DNA of 64,000 bases. It comes from Candidatus Gastranaerophilales bacterium. Lineage in GTDB: Bacteria > Cyanobacteriota > Vampirovibrionia > Gastranaerophilales > Gastranaerophilaceae. The notes under the pieces are model-generated. The model saw nothing but the letters and a program-made list of their open reading frames with translations, made no database searches and was not told where the DNA came from. The first letter of the stretch is position 1; the number at the start of each line of letters is the position of its first letter. The stretch is taken from the NCBI GenBank assembly GCA_910587245.1, contig CAJULX010000006.1, positions 13,451 through 77,450 of the forward strand, given 5' to 3'. Shown piece after piece: positions 36,101 through 44,242 of this stretch. The translations under genes and the position numbers were made by a program.

Positions 36101-37718
36101 TCCGCTAAAAACAAAAGGTGAATTTACTTTAAAAGCAAGGCTGCGCGGAATGCCCGATGATTATACCCTTTTTTCAAATGCCGTTTTAAACCCGGGGGTT
36201 GATTTATATTATATGGGCTCCGATATCGGAGATGTTGACAGCAAAAGAGAAATAATCTCAAGAATTGATTTTGATGATGATGAGATAAATATTAAAAATA
36301 TTCAGTATCAAAAATATGTTCTTTCGTTAAATAAAAAAGAAACTCCCTATCAAATGCTGAAAATTTCAGGCGGGGTTAAAAGTTTAAAAGATAGTCTGTA
36401 TCTTGATAATCTTAAAATTAATACCCCAAACCCTGCTCCTGCAAGGCTTTTAAATATATGTTTCAGAAAATCCATTTTAAAGCATGGCACTTTTGCTTCC
36501 GATATGACTATAAACGGCCCGATTACAGAGCCCAAGGCAAAAGGGAAGTTGAAATTTTCCAATATTGATGTACCTCTTTTTGAATCGCAAATTAAAAATA
36601 TTGATTTAAATTTTGATGAAAAACTTGTGCATGCTGTTTTTGATGCCGCAGGTATGGGTTCGGATTTAAAGATTTCTACAGAAGTTGTAAATAAAACGGG
36701 ATTGCCTGTCATTGTAAATAATGCTGAATTAACCTCCAAAACCCTTAATTTAAACGATTTTGTAGTAGGTTTATCAAGATTTACAAAAGCAAGCAAATCA
36801 ACTGATCCTACCGCAAAACAGGACTTGATTTTATCGCCTGCGGATTTTGAAATTAAAAAAGGTAAATTTAATGCGGATGAAATTGTGTACAATAACATTA
36901 AGGCGCAAAATTTCAGCGGCAATTTTAAACACACAAATGAAGGTGTATTTGTATTCAGTGATATAGCATTTGATATTGCGGGCGGAAAAATACGAACAAA
37001 CGGCAGTTATGACTTTAATACAACCGGTTTTAATATAGATTCTGAAATTGAAAATTGCGATGCCAACACTCTTGTGACGGATATTCTCGGTACAAAAAAC
37101 CAGATTTTCGGTAAAACAAACGGAAAAATCAATCTTTCAGGGCGCGGCTTAAATACTTCAAACAGTATTAATGCCGTTAAGGCAAATGTTGATTTTGCAA
37201 TATATGACGGTAAAATGCCGAAGCTCGGTTCTCTTGAATATCTCTTAAGGGCGGGTAACCTTGTAAAAAGCGGGATTTTAGGCTTTACGATAAATAATGT
37301 TATAGAAGTTTTAATCCCTTATAAAACCGGTGAATTTAAGAAAATTTCCGGAGATTTTATTGTTGAAGACGGCAAAATTGATAAATTAAATATTTATTCT
37401 AAAGGTGATAACTTAAGTATCTACACCACAGGAAGCTATGATATAGCAACAAATGTGGGAGATTTTGAAGTTTTAGGTAAATTATCCACAAAAATTTCAA
37501 ATCTTTTGGGGCCTATCGGAAATGCCTCCGTGCATTCGCTTTTAAACCTCTTTACGGATAATAAAATCGATAAAAATGCAAAGGAAAATATAGTTCAAAA
37601 TGCGGAAAAAATTCCCGATATATCAGGCTCTTCATCAGATTTCAGGCTGTTTGCCGTAAAAATTCTGGGCGATTTAAACGCGGATAGTTTTGTAAAAAGC
37701 TTCAACTGGCTTAATTAA
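33102..37718 (+). CDS. Very large AsmA/TamB-like envelope protein
   Basis: A 1538-residue protein with an N-terminal membrane anchor (about residues 16-40, VLRVVNILFCVLFVFCVLFY) and a long run of beta-strand repeats. The C-terminal region (about 1330-1480: GGKIRTNGSYDFNTTGFNID, INLSGRGLNT, AIYDGKMPKLGSLEYLLRAG) matches AsmA-type C-terminal domains such as YhdP. It probably forms a periplasm-spanning lipid bridge. The start at 33102 (MEKDNKEIM) is chosen because the longer frame begins with a TTG inside the -35 box. It is a paralogue in architecture of the gene at 24891-28661. Confidence 0.85.
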   Translation: MEKDNKEIMPSKLKTVLRVVNILFCVLFVFCVLFYVHLGRVISPFLSPEKLQENLNKTTGLVLNFEAPEITTTFDFCLNIKSDLIELDTPDNKELLSVKDANVKIKILPLVFKKIEFKKVESSDFKLNIERYKDGTFNFEKYFNNDSKFPFVFAAKSAVVLVDKYIINCIDNINLTQAEVSGKDLVSTEFNLNSYADIKTKGSIKLFHRGKTVVSPYAFDVKLKFPLNKNLDFKDYKLELALTNIDFSMFHPYILEFVSKDIRALKGKGSLIITPKLTEGSAQNPLNFNLSMENLFIQIFKNNHDNYIDIQGKSALSAALGFKKDVILVDEFNFIKPGIDIKAHGTLKNISHLSSINPDITFKIKDSSLNELLKAAPDYLIKMQQDYIPNLKKYNANARVNAEFQVKDRFRYPNMYGFIHLEDIYLLERPKNTKTSTADIKFNGSDVDIKVDANCPNNEKLVVIGQTEIKELPVAKFNIQSTPFVDIEFAHKLLIPIHKIFGFQLGPLPAMKVKGNGQISLKTEGTRESAKLNGFFRTKNGTASLNGLNTTLYNGNLNLIFDNKNIIFDNTTGTVEGAKIRIDGKSNVEGNLDLYVKVFDVNSLDALNVVKTSPLVLNLLNGGSFLEAYQNPKGNIDFNMRLWGKASNMGDVEDLSSLEPTDDMKAKGTITFKNNSIDIFPEIKASKVNGTLDFEDFVTLNLNADVYSSPFTLQGTITPDFKASKIRSEQPQIVDLTFKTKSANSHDLYRFFYDNQEGFQSKNKITPELYEFLNKINFKFAAGIRAKGKINPDDTIIDMKKFTLEGWAVGLNNKSSDVYFHSGDIKFKEQKIIFNKLKTSLWNADIITGGDIDKIFDDIFIPNLNFKLLSFPFAKITGITDIIDNKNLKKVLGDFDEFKGYFNGEFFYGKAGFKGNAYFNNISMFDKKRDLPVILNSGDIRFSDNDLKLNALNMSWGHTPILLDAALDDYDTKEPKFDVFLSTNLNEESLDKLLNPMLQFPLKTKGEFTLKARLRGMPDDYTLFSNAVLNPGVDLYYMGSDIGDVDSKREIISRIDFDDDEINIKNIQYQKYVLSLNKKETPYQMLKISGGVKSLKDSLYLDNLKINTPNPAPARLLNICFRKSILKHGTFASDMTINGPITEPKAKGKLKFSNIDVPLFESQIKNIDLNFDEKLVHAVFDAAGMGSDLKISTEVVNKTGLPVIVNNAELTSKTLNLNDFVVGLSRFTKASKSTDPTAKQDLILSPADFEIKKGKFNADEIVYNNIKAQNFSGNFKHTNEGVFVFSDIAFDIAGGKIRTNGSYDFNTTGFNIDSEIENCDANTLVTDILGTKNQIFGKTNGKINLSGRGLNTSNSINAVKANVDFAIYDGKMPKLGSLEYLLRAGNLVKSGILGFTINNVIEVLIPYKTGEFKKISGDFIVEDGKIDKLNIYSKGDNLSIYTTGSYDIATNVGDFEVLGKLSTKISNLLGPIGNASVHSLLNLFTDNKIDKNAKENIVQNAEKIPDISGSSSDFRLFAVKILGDLNADSFVKSFNWLN

Positions 37719-37822
37719 TTCTTTAGGCATCTAGCCTGTAAGATAGTTGCACTTCGTTTTATTTGCGGGTAAAATAGGTTTAAAATATGACCAAAAAGGG
37801 TAACAGGGGAGAAATTATACTT

Positions 37823-38434
37823 ATGAAAAAACTTTTAATATTTTTTGCGGTTTTATTTGTAAGCGTTATGTCCAGCGCCTGTATTAATAATTTTGCTATT
37901 CAGGAATTAAATATAAAAGCAAAAGAGTATCTTGATAAAGGCGATTATGATGAAGCCATAAAACGTCTTGAATCAAGCGTTGACCTTGACGGTACAATAT
38001 TTGAATCCAGATACAATCTGGCTGTTGCTTATGTAAATAAAGAACAATTTGAAAAAGCTGTTAACCAGCTCAAAGAGGCTATCGCATTGAATCCTGCAAA
38101 CCCTGATGCTTATTACACTTTAGGGGTGGCATATGAAGGAGAAGCTTCAAATAAAGTGATAAATAAATTCCCTGAAGCCGGTATTGAAACTGAAGACGGT
38201 GCTGAAAAACCGGCGGAAACTTTTGGCACAGGCATATTTAAAAACCTTGAAGATGCGCAATTTGCGGTGCAAAAGCTTGATGAATCCATTGAAGCTTATA
38301 AAAAGTATCTTGAACTGTCAAAAATTCCTGAAGATTCAGAAAAAGTGCAGGAACATATAAACGACCTTGAACAGGATAAAAATACTTATTTAAAAGAGAT
38401 TGATGCCGCCGCAAATTCTGCGCAGGGAGAATAA
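37823..38434 (+). CDS. TPR-repeat lipoprotein
   Basis: A 203-residue lipoprotein: signal peptide LLIFFAVLFVSVMSSAC with the lipobox SSAC, then at least two tetratricopeptide repeats (YLDKGDYDEAIKRLESSVDL; YVNKEQFEKAVNQLKEAIAL; plus PDAYYTLGVAYEGEA). A further helical stretch with SIEAYKKYLELSKIPEDSEK ends the protein. I place the start at 37823 (MKKLLIFF); a longer frame starts at 37787 but adds a poor N-terminus. It ends 2 bases before lgt, the enzyme that lipidates such proteins. Confidence 0.85.
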   Translation: MKKLLIFFAVLFVSVMSSACINNFAIQELNIKAKEYLDKGDYDEAIKRLESSVDLDGTIFESRYNLAVAYVNKEQFEKAVNQLKEAIALNPANPDAYYTLGVAYEGEASNKVINKFPEAGIETEDGAEKPAETFGTGIFKNLEDAQFAVQKLDESIEAYKKYLELSKIPEDSEKVQEHINDLEQDKNTYLKEIDAAANSAQGE

Positions 38435-38436
38435 AG

Positions 38437-39240
38437 GTGATACTTAATCCCCCGTCATCCGTTGCATTCAGCGTATTTGGATACGATGTTAAATTTTACG
38501 GCATTATGCTTTTTTTGGGGATGATTTTTGGGATTTTTACCACAAGTGTCATCTCAAAAAGATATTATAAAAGCGTGGATTTGGACATACTTACTGATTT
38601 TATGCCGTTTTTAATTATTTTTTCAATCCTTGGTGCAAGAATTTATTATGTTTTATTAAGCTTTAATTATTATGTAAAGTTTCCTCAAGAAATATTTGCA
38701 CTCTGGCATGGCGGAATTTCAATCCACGGCGCAATTTTGGGTGGTTTAATTGCAGGGATTATCTATTTTAAATTTATAAAAAAAATCCCGCTTTTGCCTT
38801 ACGCAGACGTTGTTTCATACGGTTTAGCCATCGGGCAGGCAATAGGGCGCTGGGGTAATTTTTTTAATCAGGAAGCGTTCGGCATTCCATGTAATTTACC
38901 CTGGAAACTTTATGTGGAGTCGATTTACAGACCTGCAGAATTAATGCAATATTCTTATTTTCATCCCGCATTTTTGTATGAATCAATCTGGGATATTTTT
39001 GTATTTTTAATATTGTTTTTTGTGGTGAGAAAATGGGCTAAAAACCTTTCAGGGGTTGTATTTTTCTCATATCTTGCTTTATATTCAACGGGAAGAATTT
39101 TTATTGAAAATATCAGAACAGACAGTGTTTTAAATGTTCAAAATATCCCCATTGCGCTTATAGTAAGTGTTTTCACTATTTTGATTTCAATTTTTTCACT
39201 TATTTTTATAACGCTTCAAAATAAAAAGCCCGCAAACTGA
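38437..39240 (+). CDS. lgt: Prolipoprotein diacylglyceryl transferase
   Basis: A 267-residue polytopic inner-membrane enzyme that adds diacylglycerol to the lipobox Cys. It starts at GTG, 2 bases after the TPR lipoprotein stop. Hallmarks are WHGGISIHGAILGG and GRWGNFFNQEAFG with the conserved Arg, plus several membrane helices. Length fits the family. Confidence 0.96.
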   Translation: MILNPPSSVAFSVFGYDVKFYGIMLFLGMIFGIFTTSVISKRYYKSVDLDILTDFMPFLIIFSILGARIYYVLLSFNYYVKFPQEIFALWHGGISIHGAILGGLIAGIIYFKFIKKIPLLPYADVVSYGLAIGQAIGRWGNFFNQEAFGIPCNLPWKLYVESIYRPAELMQYSYFHPAFLYESIWDIFVFLILFFVVRKWAKNLSGVVFFSYLALYSTGRIFIENIRTDSVLNVQNIPIALIVSVFTILISIFSLIFITLQNKKPAN

Positions 39241-39258
39241 ATGTTTACAGGCTTTTTT
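39223..39258. terminator. Terminator between lgt and gpmI
   Basis: AAAAAGCC (39223-39230) pairs with GGCTTTTT (39250-39257), with a second short pairing AAAC/GTTT inside. It overlaps the lgt stop codon and can serve both convergent genes. Confidence 0.8.
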
Positions 39259-39276
39259 GAATATTTAATAATGTTT

Positions 39277-40797
39277 CTAGTGCTCTATCATTGATTTTCC
39301 GGTCATCTCAACAGGCTGTTTAATTTCCATTAAATCAAGCACTGTAGGTGCTATATCACACAGGGCGCCGGTTTTACGTAAATTATATTTTTTATTGTCA
39401 ACTATAATAAACGGCACAATATTGGTGGTGTGGGCGGTTTGAGGAGTTTTTGCAGCTTCATTGTACATCCACTCTGCATTTCCGTGGTCTGCCGTAATAA
39501 TCATCTTGACTCCTTGTGAGAGAGCCTTTTTAGCGATTTTACCCACACATTCATCCACAGCTTCGCAAGCCTTAACTGCGGCATCCATAACCCCTGTATG
39601 CCCCACCATATCAGGGTTTGCAAAGTTAACCAGAATAAAACCGTAGTCTTTGTTGTCAAGTGCCTCTAAAACGTTATCGCAAACCTCATATGCACTCATT
39701 TCCGGCTTCAAATCATACGTTGCAACCTTTGGAGAGGCTACAAGCTTACGGGTTTCCAGCTTTCCGGGTTCTTCAACCCCGCCGTTAAAGAAAAATGTTA
39801 TGTGTGCGTACTTTTCAGTTTCCGCGGTTCTGAATTGTTTGATATTATTATCGTCAAACACTTGTCCCAGAATGTTTTCAAGCTTTTGAGGTTTAAATGC
39901 GACAGCTAAATCAAAATTTTCATCGTATTGCGTCATACAAACATAGAAAATATTTTTTAAAACTTTCTTGCGCTCAAAACCGTCGAAATCACTGAATGTT
40001 AACGCTCTTGTTATCTCCCTTGCCCTGTCAGGCCTGTAATTGAAGAATATTACGGAATCACCGTCCGAAATTCTTTCTCCGCCGATTACCGCAGGCTCAA
40101 CAAATTCGTCGCTTACATCCTTTTTATACGAGTCTTGTATAGCAGCCAAGGCGCTTTCAGCTTTATTACCTTCCCCTAAAACAAGGCAGTCATAGGCTCT
40201 TGACACTCTCTCCCACCTTGTATCCCTGTCCATAGCGTAGTATCGGCCTATCACACTTGCAACAGGGGGCAGGTTTCTGCTTTTTAACATATCTTCTACC
40301 TGTGCCACAAAGGTTTCAGCACTCCTTGGAGGGGTGTCGCGCCCGTCTAAGAAGGTATGCACATATACACGCTTTATTGAATTGTCTGCTGCAAGCTTAA
40401 TTAGGGCCTCTAAATGCTTCATTGAGCTGTGCACGCCGCCTGATGATGTAAGCCCCATAATGTGTAAAGCCCCGCCTGTAGCCTTTATGTGCTCTATTGC
40501 ACGCTTGAATTCCTCATTTTTAAAGAATTCCCCTTCATCAATAGATTTATTTATCCTTGTAAGCTCTTGATACACAACCCTTCCGGCGCCTATATTCAAA
40601 TGACCTACTTCGGAATTTCCCATCTGACCCTCCGGCAGTCCTACATTCAGCCCGTCAGCATGGATTGTTGTATTTGACATGTTTTGTAAAAAACTATCGT
40701 AATTCGGTGTGTGTGCGGTTTTTACGGCGTTATATTTTTCTTCTTTTGAAACGCCCCAGCCATCCAAAATGCACAATAGAACTCTATTTTGACTCAT
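39277..40797 (-). CDS. gpmI: 2,3-bisphosphoglycerate-independent phosphoglycerate mutase
   Basis: A 506-residue metal-dependent (alkaline phosphatase fold) mutase converting 3- to 2-phosphoglycerate in glycolysis. Visible are the first metal site LCILDGWG, the phosphoserine site GQMGNSEVGHLNIGAGR, DGRDTPPRSAETF, FNYRPDRAREITRAL and the late metal-binding ITADHGNAEWM with AHTTNIVPF. Full length. It is divergent from the acidic protein gene at 40866. Confidence 0.97.
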   Translation of the reverse strand: MSQNRVLLCILDGWGVSKEEKYNAVKTAHTPNYDSFLQNMSNTTIHADGLNVGLPEGQMGNSEVGHLNIGAGRVVYQELTRINKSIDEGEFFKNEEFKRAIEHIKATGGALHIMGLTSSGGVHSSMKHLEALIKLAADNSIKRVYVHTFLDGRDTPPRSAETFVAQVEDMLKSRNLPPVASVIGRYYAMDRDTRWERVSRAYDCLVLGEGNKAESALAAIQDSYKKDVSDEFVEPAVIGGERISDGDSVIFFNYRPDRAREITRALTFSDFDGFERKKVLKNIFYVCMTQYDENFDLAVAFKPQKLENILGQVFDDNNIKQFRTAETEKYAHITFFFNGGVEEPGKLETRKLVASPKVATYDLKPEMSAYEVCDNVLEALDNKDYGFILVNFANPDMVGHTGVMDAAVKACEAVDECVGKIAKKALSQGVKMIITADHGNAEWMYNEAAKTPQTAHTTNIVPFIIVDNKKYNLRKTGALCDIAPTVLDLMEIKQPVEMTGKSMIEH

Positions 40798-40853
40798 TTT
40801 ATCCTTCCTTAAAATATTGTTGTCTTTTTATAGCCAATATACCACAAAAATGC

Positions 40854-40859
40854 TAGAAT
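40854..40859 (+). promoter_or_regulatory. Extended -10 promoter directly before the 40866 gene
   Basis: TGCTAGAAT is an extended -10 (TGn plus TAGAAT at 40854-40859) that ends 6 bases before the ATG at 40866. No Shine-Dalgarno is present, which suggests a leaderless transcript. Confidence 0.45.
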
Positions 40860-40865
40860 ATTACT

Positions 40866-41357
40866 ATGCAAAATCATGTACTAAACAGTAATCTGAATAC
40901 GCAAAAATCAAATTTTCCTTCAAGCTTGATTATAAAAGACGCACTGGGGGTTACTAGCCCTTATGCGGCAGAATCCGATATTGCGATTTCCGAGAAACAA
41001 ATTTCAATTTTGGAAGATGCAATTCGCCGCTATGAAAGGCTTGAAGACGTAAGAAAATTTACAACTCTTGCGCTTGATGAAATTGAAACCGTTACGGAAG
41101 AGGAAATTAAAAGAGCATTAGAGCTTGAAAATGCCGTATCTATTGATAATGAGCAGGCTGTATTGAATTTAATACAAAATGAAGGGTTTTTAAAAGACCT
41201 TGAAAGTGCCGATTTTTCAGAAATTCTATCGTCGGCATCAAGCGTTCTGGATACAGCCGAAAGCATTGATGCAGAAGCAATTAATCCTTATGATGAGGAT
41301 ATTTTTGACCCTTCCGATTTTGATATTACCGATGATTTGGAAGATTATCAGGCTTAA
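40866..41357 (+). CDS. Acidic helical protein, unknown function
   Basis: A 163-residue soluble, acidic protein with no recognised domain. The middle (about 42-110) is helical and Glu-rich (LEDAIRRYERLEDVRKFTTL, ETVTEEEIKRALELEN); the tail is rich in Asp. No signal peptide or membrane helix. It is followed after 3 bases by the CxxCxxCC gene, so the two are co-transcribed. I could not place it in a family. Confidence 0.6.
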   Translation: MQNHVLNSNLNTQKSNFPSSLIIKDALGVTSPYAAESDIAISEKQISILEDAIRRYERLEDVRKFTTLALDEIETVTEEEIKRALELENAVSIDNEQAVLNLIQNEGFLKDLESADFSEILSSASSVLDTAESIDAEAINPYDEDIFDPSDFDITDDLEDYQA

Positions 41358-41360
41358 TAA

Positions 41361-41792
41361 ATGTTTACAAAAATTCTTCCTGAAAAATTCTGTGGAAAAC
41401 TTAAAAAGTTTGTTTATCTTTATATTTTAAAAAGAAAGTATTACAGGGTTGGAAGCTGCGCCAAATGCGGCAGGTGCTGTAAAAACATTTACGTAAAGCA
41501 CGGTAAAAATTTTATCTCTGACCCTGATTTGTTTAACAGATTAAAACCCTTGCACCCCTTTTATTTTGACCTTGAAATTATCGGAAAAGATGAAGTAGGG
41601 CTGCTTTTTGCCTGTAAAAATCTTGATGAAACAACAAAAACCTGCAAAATCCACAATAAACGCGCAAAAATCTGCCGTGATTATCCTATGGAAGAAATTT
41701 TAAAAATGGGCGGAACTCTTGCAGAGGGCTGCGGATATAAATTCGTGCCGATTGAAAAATTTTCTGAAATCTTAAATAAGATGAGCCGCTAA
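41361..41792 (+). CDS. YkgJ-type CxxCxxCC metal-cluster protein
   Basis: A 143-residue protein of the YkgJ-like family (putative zinc or iron chelating domain). It has the cluster CAKCGRCCKN near residue 35, then FACKNLDETTKTCKIHNKRA and ICRDYPM, and a late CGYKF. The eight-cysteine pattern matches the family; function unknown. The last 21 bases overlap the end of folP on the opposite strand. Confidence 0.85.
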   Translation: MFTKILPEKFCGKLKKFVYLYILKRKYYRVGSCAKCGRCCKNIYVKHGKNFISDPDLFNRLKPLHPFYFDLEIIGKDEVGLLFACKNLDETTKTCKIHNKRAKICRDYPMEEILKMGGTLAEGCGYKFVPIEKFSEILNKMSR

Positions 41793-42977
41793 ATTAAGCG
41801 CCTGTTTTGTTTTTGTCACATTATGCACACGCAGAATATCAATTTTTTTAAGCGCAAAATAAAAACTCAATTGTGCTGTTAAATCATCTAAAAGCTCATT
41901 GCATGGGGATTTTGCCTCATCTTTCAAGGCACCCGCGGCGGCACTTTTTACAAATCTTTTTCTCGATAACCCTGCAAGTATAGGAAAACCAAGGCTTTTA
42001 AACTCTTCTATCTTTTTTACAATTTCAAAATTCTGTTCATTATTTTTTGCAAAGCCAAACCCGGGGTCAATAATTATTTTATCGTGCTGAATCCCGCAAT
42101 CTAGTGCGTTTTGCGCCCTTGTCTGCAGTTCAAAATAAACTCCATCTGTTACATCTTCGTAATTACAAAGCGTGTCCATGTTGTCGGGCGTACCTCTTGA
42201 GTGCATTATTACTATATTTGCACCGTTTTCTTTTGCTGCGGCAATCATATTCTTATCATATGTTAATCCTGAAACATCATTTATGATATCAGCTCCCAGT
42301 TCTGTCATAACCCTTGCGGTGTCTGAATTTCTGGTGTCGATACTTATTTTTATGTTTTTGCAGCCGGAATTTTGTTTTAATTCTTTTATAACAGGTGTAA
42401 GCCTTTCTGTTTCAATATCAAAAGGCACAGCTTCCGCCCCGGGGCGCGTGCTTTCAGCCCCTATATCAATTATATCGGCACCGTCTTCAATCATTTTATA
42501 GGCGTGCTCAATAGCGTTTTTGGTGTACAGAAATTTTCCGCCGTCTGAAAAAGAGTCTTCCGTTATATTTAAAATTCCCATAATTTTTGGACAAAAAACC
42601 GCACCTTTTGCTGAATATCTATCTGCTTCAAAGATTTCAAGCTGTTTTGAAATTTCATCCGCAATTTTTGGCATAGAAAACTGCTGTCTTTTTAATTTTT
42701 CGCAAAGGGTTTCAAGCTGTGCTTTTGTGCCCGATAAAATAAGGTTTGAACATTTGATGCTGTGGTCTAAAACCCCTCTGTGCACTGCAGCATCGCAGTT
42801 TGATGATAATGCGGTCTGCTTAATGATAGTTGCTGCTTCGGGTTTAAGGTTATAAATTTTAATATTTAAAAATTCGTGTTTATCTGCTCCAAAATCAAGA
42901 TATGACGGGCTAAAACCGATTTTTTCAATCTCATTTTTTATATTATCCGTAAAAATTCTTCTTACTTTAAATTGCAT
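41772..42977 (-). CDS. folP: Dihydropteroate synthase with N-terminal extension
   Basis: A 401-residue protein. The C-terminal part (from about 127) is DHPS, joining pABA and dihydropterin pyrophosphate in folate synthesis: MGILNITEDSFSDGG, DIIDIGAESTRPGAE, SIDTRNSDTARVMTELGADI, NDVSGL, DPGFGFAKN and GLSRKRF are visible. The first about 125 residues are an additional domain of unknown function (contains SPSYLDFGADKHEFLNIK), seen in some DHPS of other phyla. AGGAAA precedes the ATG. Confidence 0.93.
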   Translation of the reverse strand: MQFKVRRIFTDNIKNEIEKIGFSPSYLDFGADKHEFLNIKIYNLKPEAATIIKQTALSSNCDAAVHRGVLDHSIKCSNLILSGTKAQLETLCEKLKRQQFSMPKIADEISKQLEIFEADRYSAKGAVFCPKIMGILNITEDSFSDGGKFLYTKNAIEHAYKMIEDGADIIDIGAESTRPGAEAVPFDIETERLTPVIKELKQNSGCKNIKISIDTRNSDTARVMTELGADIINDVSGLTYDKNMIAAAKENGANIVIMHSRGTPDNMDTLCNYEDVTDGVYFELQTRAQNALDCGIQHDKIIIDPGFGFAKNNEQNFEIVKKIEEFKSLGFPILAGLSRKRFVKSAAAGALKDEAKSPCNELLDDLTAQLSFYFALKKIDILRVHNVTKTKQALNLAAHLI

Positions 42978-43040
42978 TTTCCTATTTTACAAATATAATA
43001 GAAATAATTCAATAATTATAATTATTTAGGAGATATAAAA

Positions 43041-43325
43041 ATGGAACAAACAATTGTAAAAATCAACGCAGATGTGCGCGAAGCCGATAAAAATCCCCGC
43101 CAGCTAAGAGCTGCAGGTCTTCTTCCTGCAACCGTTTACGGCAAAGGTATGGAATCAAAAAGCATTCAAATGAATGCACATGAATTTAATATGGCTTATA
43201 AAAACGCTCCTGAAGCAGTTTATGAAATTACCGTAGGTAAAGAAAAATTCACTACAAATGTTCAGGAAGCTCAAATTCAATATTCAAATAATGCAATTTT
43301 AAACGTTGAATTTAAAACCGTTTAA
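43041..43325 (+). CDS. rplY: 50S ribosomal protein L25, short form
   Basis: A 94-residue protein that binds 5S rRNA. It shows the L25 pattern READKNPRQLRAAGLLPATVYGKG and ends with VQEAQIQYSNNAILNVEFKTV. It corresponds to the short (E. coli-like) form without the CTC C-terminal domain. A strong AGGAGA lies 10 bases upstream, with TATAAT on the plus strand near 42990. Confidence 0.93.
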   Translation: MEQTIVKINADVREADKNPRQLRAAGLLPATVYGKGMESKSIQMNAHEFNMAYKNAPEAVYEITVGKEKFTTNVQEAQIQYSNNAILNVEFKTV

Positions 43326-43339
43326 ATAAAAACGCTTAA

Positions 43340-43390
43340 ATATATCGGGGTAAAAACAGCTTTTGTTGTGAGTTTACCCCGATATTTTAT
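43340..43390. terminator. Bidirectional terminator between rplY and the 43387 gene
   Basis: ATATCGGGGTAAA (43342-43354) pairs with TTTACCCCGATAT (43373-43385), a 13-bp stem with A/T flanks on both sides. Confidence 0.85.
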
Positions 43391-43686
43391 TCTTCATTGT
43401 TATCGTCAATGGCGGATGAATAAAATTCCGCATATTCATTCAGCGAATTTACAAAATGGTCATACCGCTCCATTCTCAGTTTCAGCCACCCGAGCATTGT
43501 ATTTGCACCCATAATTTTTACAACTCTTGTCTGTGCAAAACATTTTCTTGCGGCATTGTATTTTTCCTCAAAAAATGTCTGACATTTGCAGTTTAATTCG
43601 TCTGCCAAATCGTAAAGTGTTTGAAGCCAGGCGCTTTGCACGCTGGATTCATCAATTCTGAATTCTAAAATTGTGTTTTCTGCCAT
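43387..43686 (-). CDS. Small protein, unknown function
   Basis: A 99-residue soluble protein with helical character and four aromatic-rich stretches (SAWLQTLYDLADELNCKCQT, MLGWLKLRMERYDHFVNSLN). No recognised family. AGAGG lies upstream of the ATG and a shared terminator follows, which supports a real gene. It has Cys residues in CKC and RKCF. Confidence 0.6.
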   Translation of the reverse strand: MAENTILEFRIDESSVQSAWLQTLYDLADELNCKCQTFFEEKYNAARKCFAQTRVVKIMGANTMLGWLKLRMERYDHFVNSLNEYAEFYSSAIDDNNEE

Positions 43687-43782
43687 AATTTATGCCTCTT
43701 GTTTTGTAAATTGCAAAATTAACGGGTGAAAAATTAACAGGGATGGGCTTTTTGGCTTTAAAATCCGATATTGTTAAGTTTT

Positions 43783-43811
43783 TTGTACTTGCTTCATACG
43801 ACAGTTATAGT
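43783..43811 (+). promoter_or_regulatory. Promoter of the DUF192-uvrC unit
   Basis: TTGTAC (43783-43788) and TATAGT (43806-43811) are separated by exactly 17 bases, upstream of the gene at 43868, which has AAGGGA before its ATG. Confidence 0.5.
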
Positions 43812-43867
43812 ATGCTATTGGTATGACTTAATTATATCAGAGTTTTAAGCTTTTTAAAGGGATAGCG

Positions 43868-44206
43868 ATGAGGTTTTGTAAAGTTTTGTTAAACGGTGAG
43901 GTTCTTTTTGCAAAAGCAAGAATAATGAATTCGTTTTTTGAGCGTTTATCAGGACTTATGTTTAAAAAGGATATTCCCTGTGATGCCCTTGTATTCAAAG
44001 ATTGCGGCTCTATTCATTCTTTCTTTTGTTTTGTCATCTTTAATGCTTTATTTATCGGCAGGGATGGAAAAATCTTGAATCATTTTACAAATATTAAACA
44101 AAATAAGATTTTACCGCCGGTTTTTAAAACAAAATATTTGATTGAATATTTAAATAAGCCCCTAAAATTCTCTGATAATGATATTATAGAAGTGGTCGAA
44201 ATTTAG
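43868..44206 (+). CDS. DUF192 family protein
   Basis: A 112-residue protein of the DUF192 family, here without a signal peptide. The conserved pattern is present: FERLSGLMFKKDIPCDALVF, then DCGSIHSFFCFVIFNALFIG and RDGKILNHF. Function unknown. It lies 36 bases upstream of uvrC on the same strand. Confidence 0.85.
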   Translation: MRFCKVLLNGEVLFAKARIMNSFFERLSGLMFKKDIPCDALVFKDCGSIHSFFCFVIFNALFIGRDGKILNHFTNIKQNKILPPVFKTKYLIEYLNKPLKFSDNDIIEVVEI

Positions 44207-44242
44207 ACGGCAGAGTATATTTAAAAACGGAGTACTGTTAAT

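Noticed and set aside
36350..36934. 194-residue open frame antisense to the large AsmA-like gene
   Set aside because: No ribosome site or recognisable domain; the plus-strand frame is continuous across it and fits AsmA-like beta repeats.
37719..37822. Possible weak hairpin after the AsmA-like gene
   Set aside because: Only a 3-base stem (GGC/GCC) with no T-run; not convincing as a terminator.
43687..43867. Gap checked for a small gene
   Set aside because: Only a promoter is visible; no frame with ribosome site.
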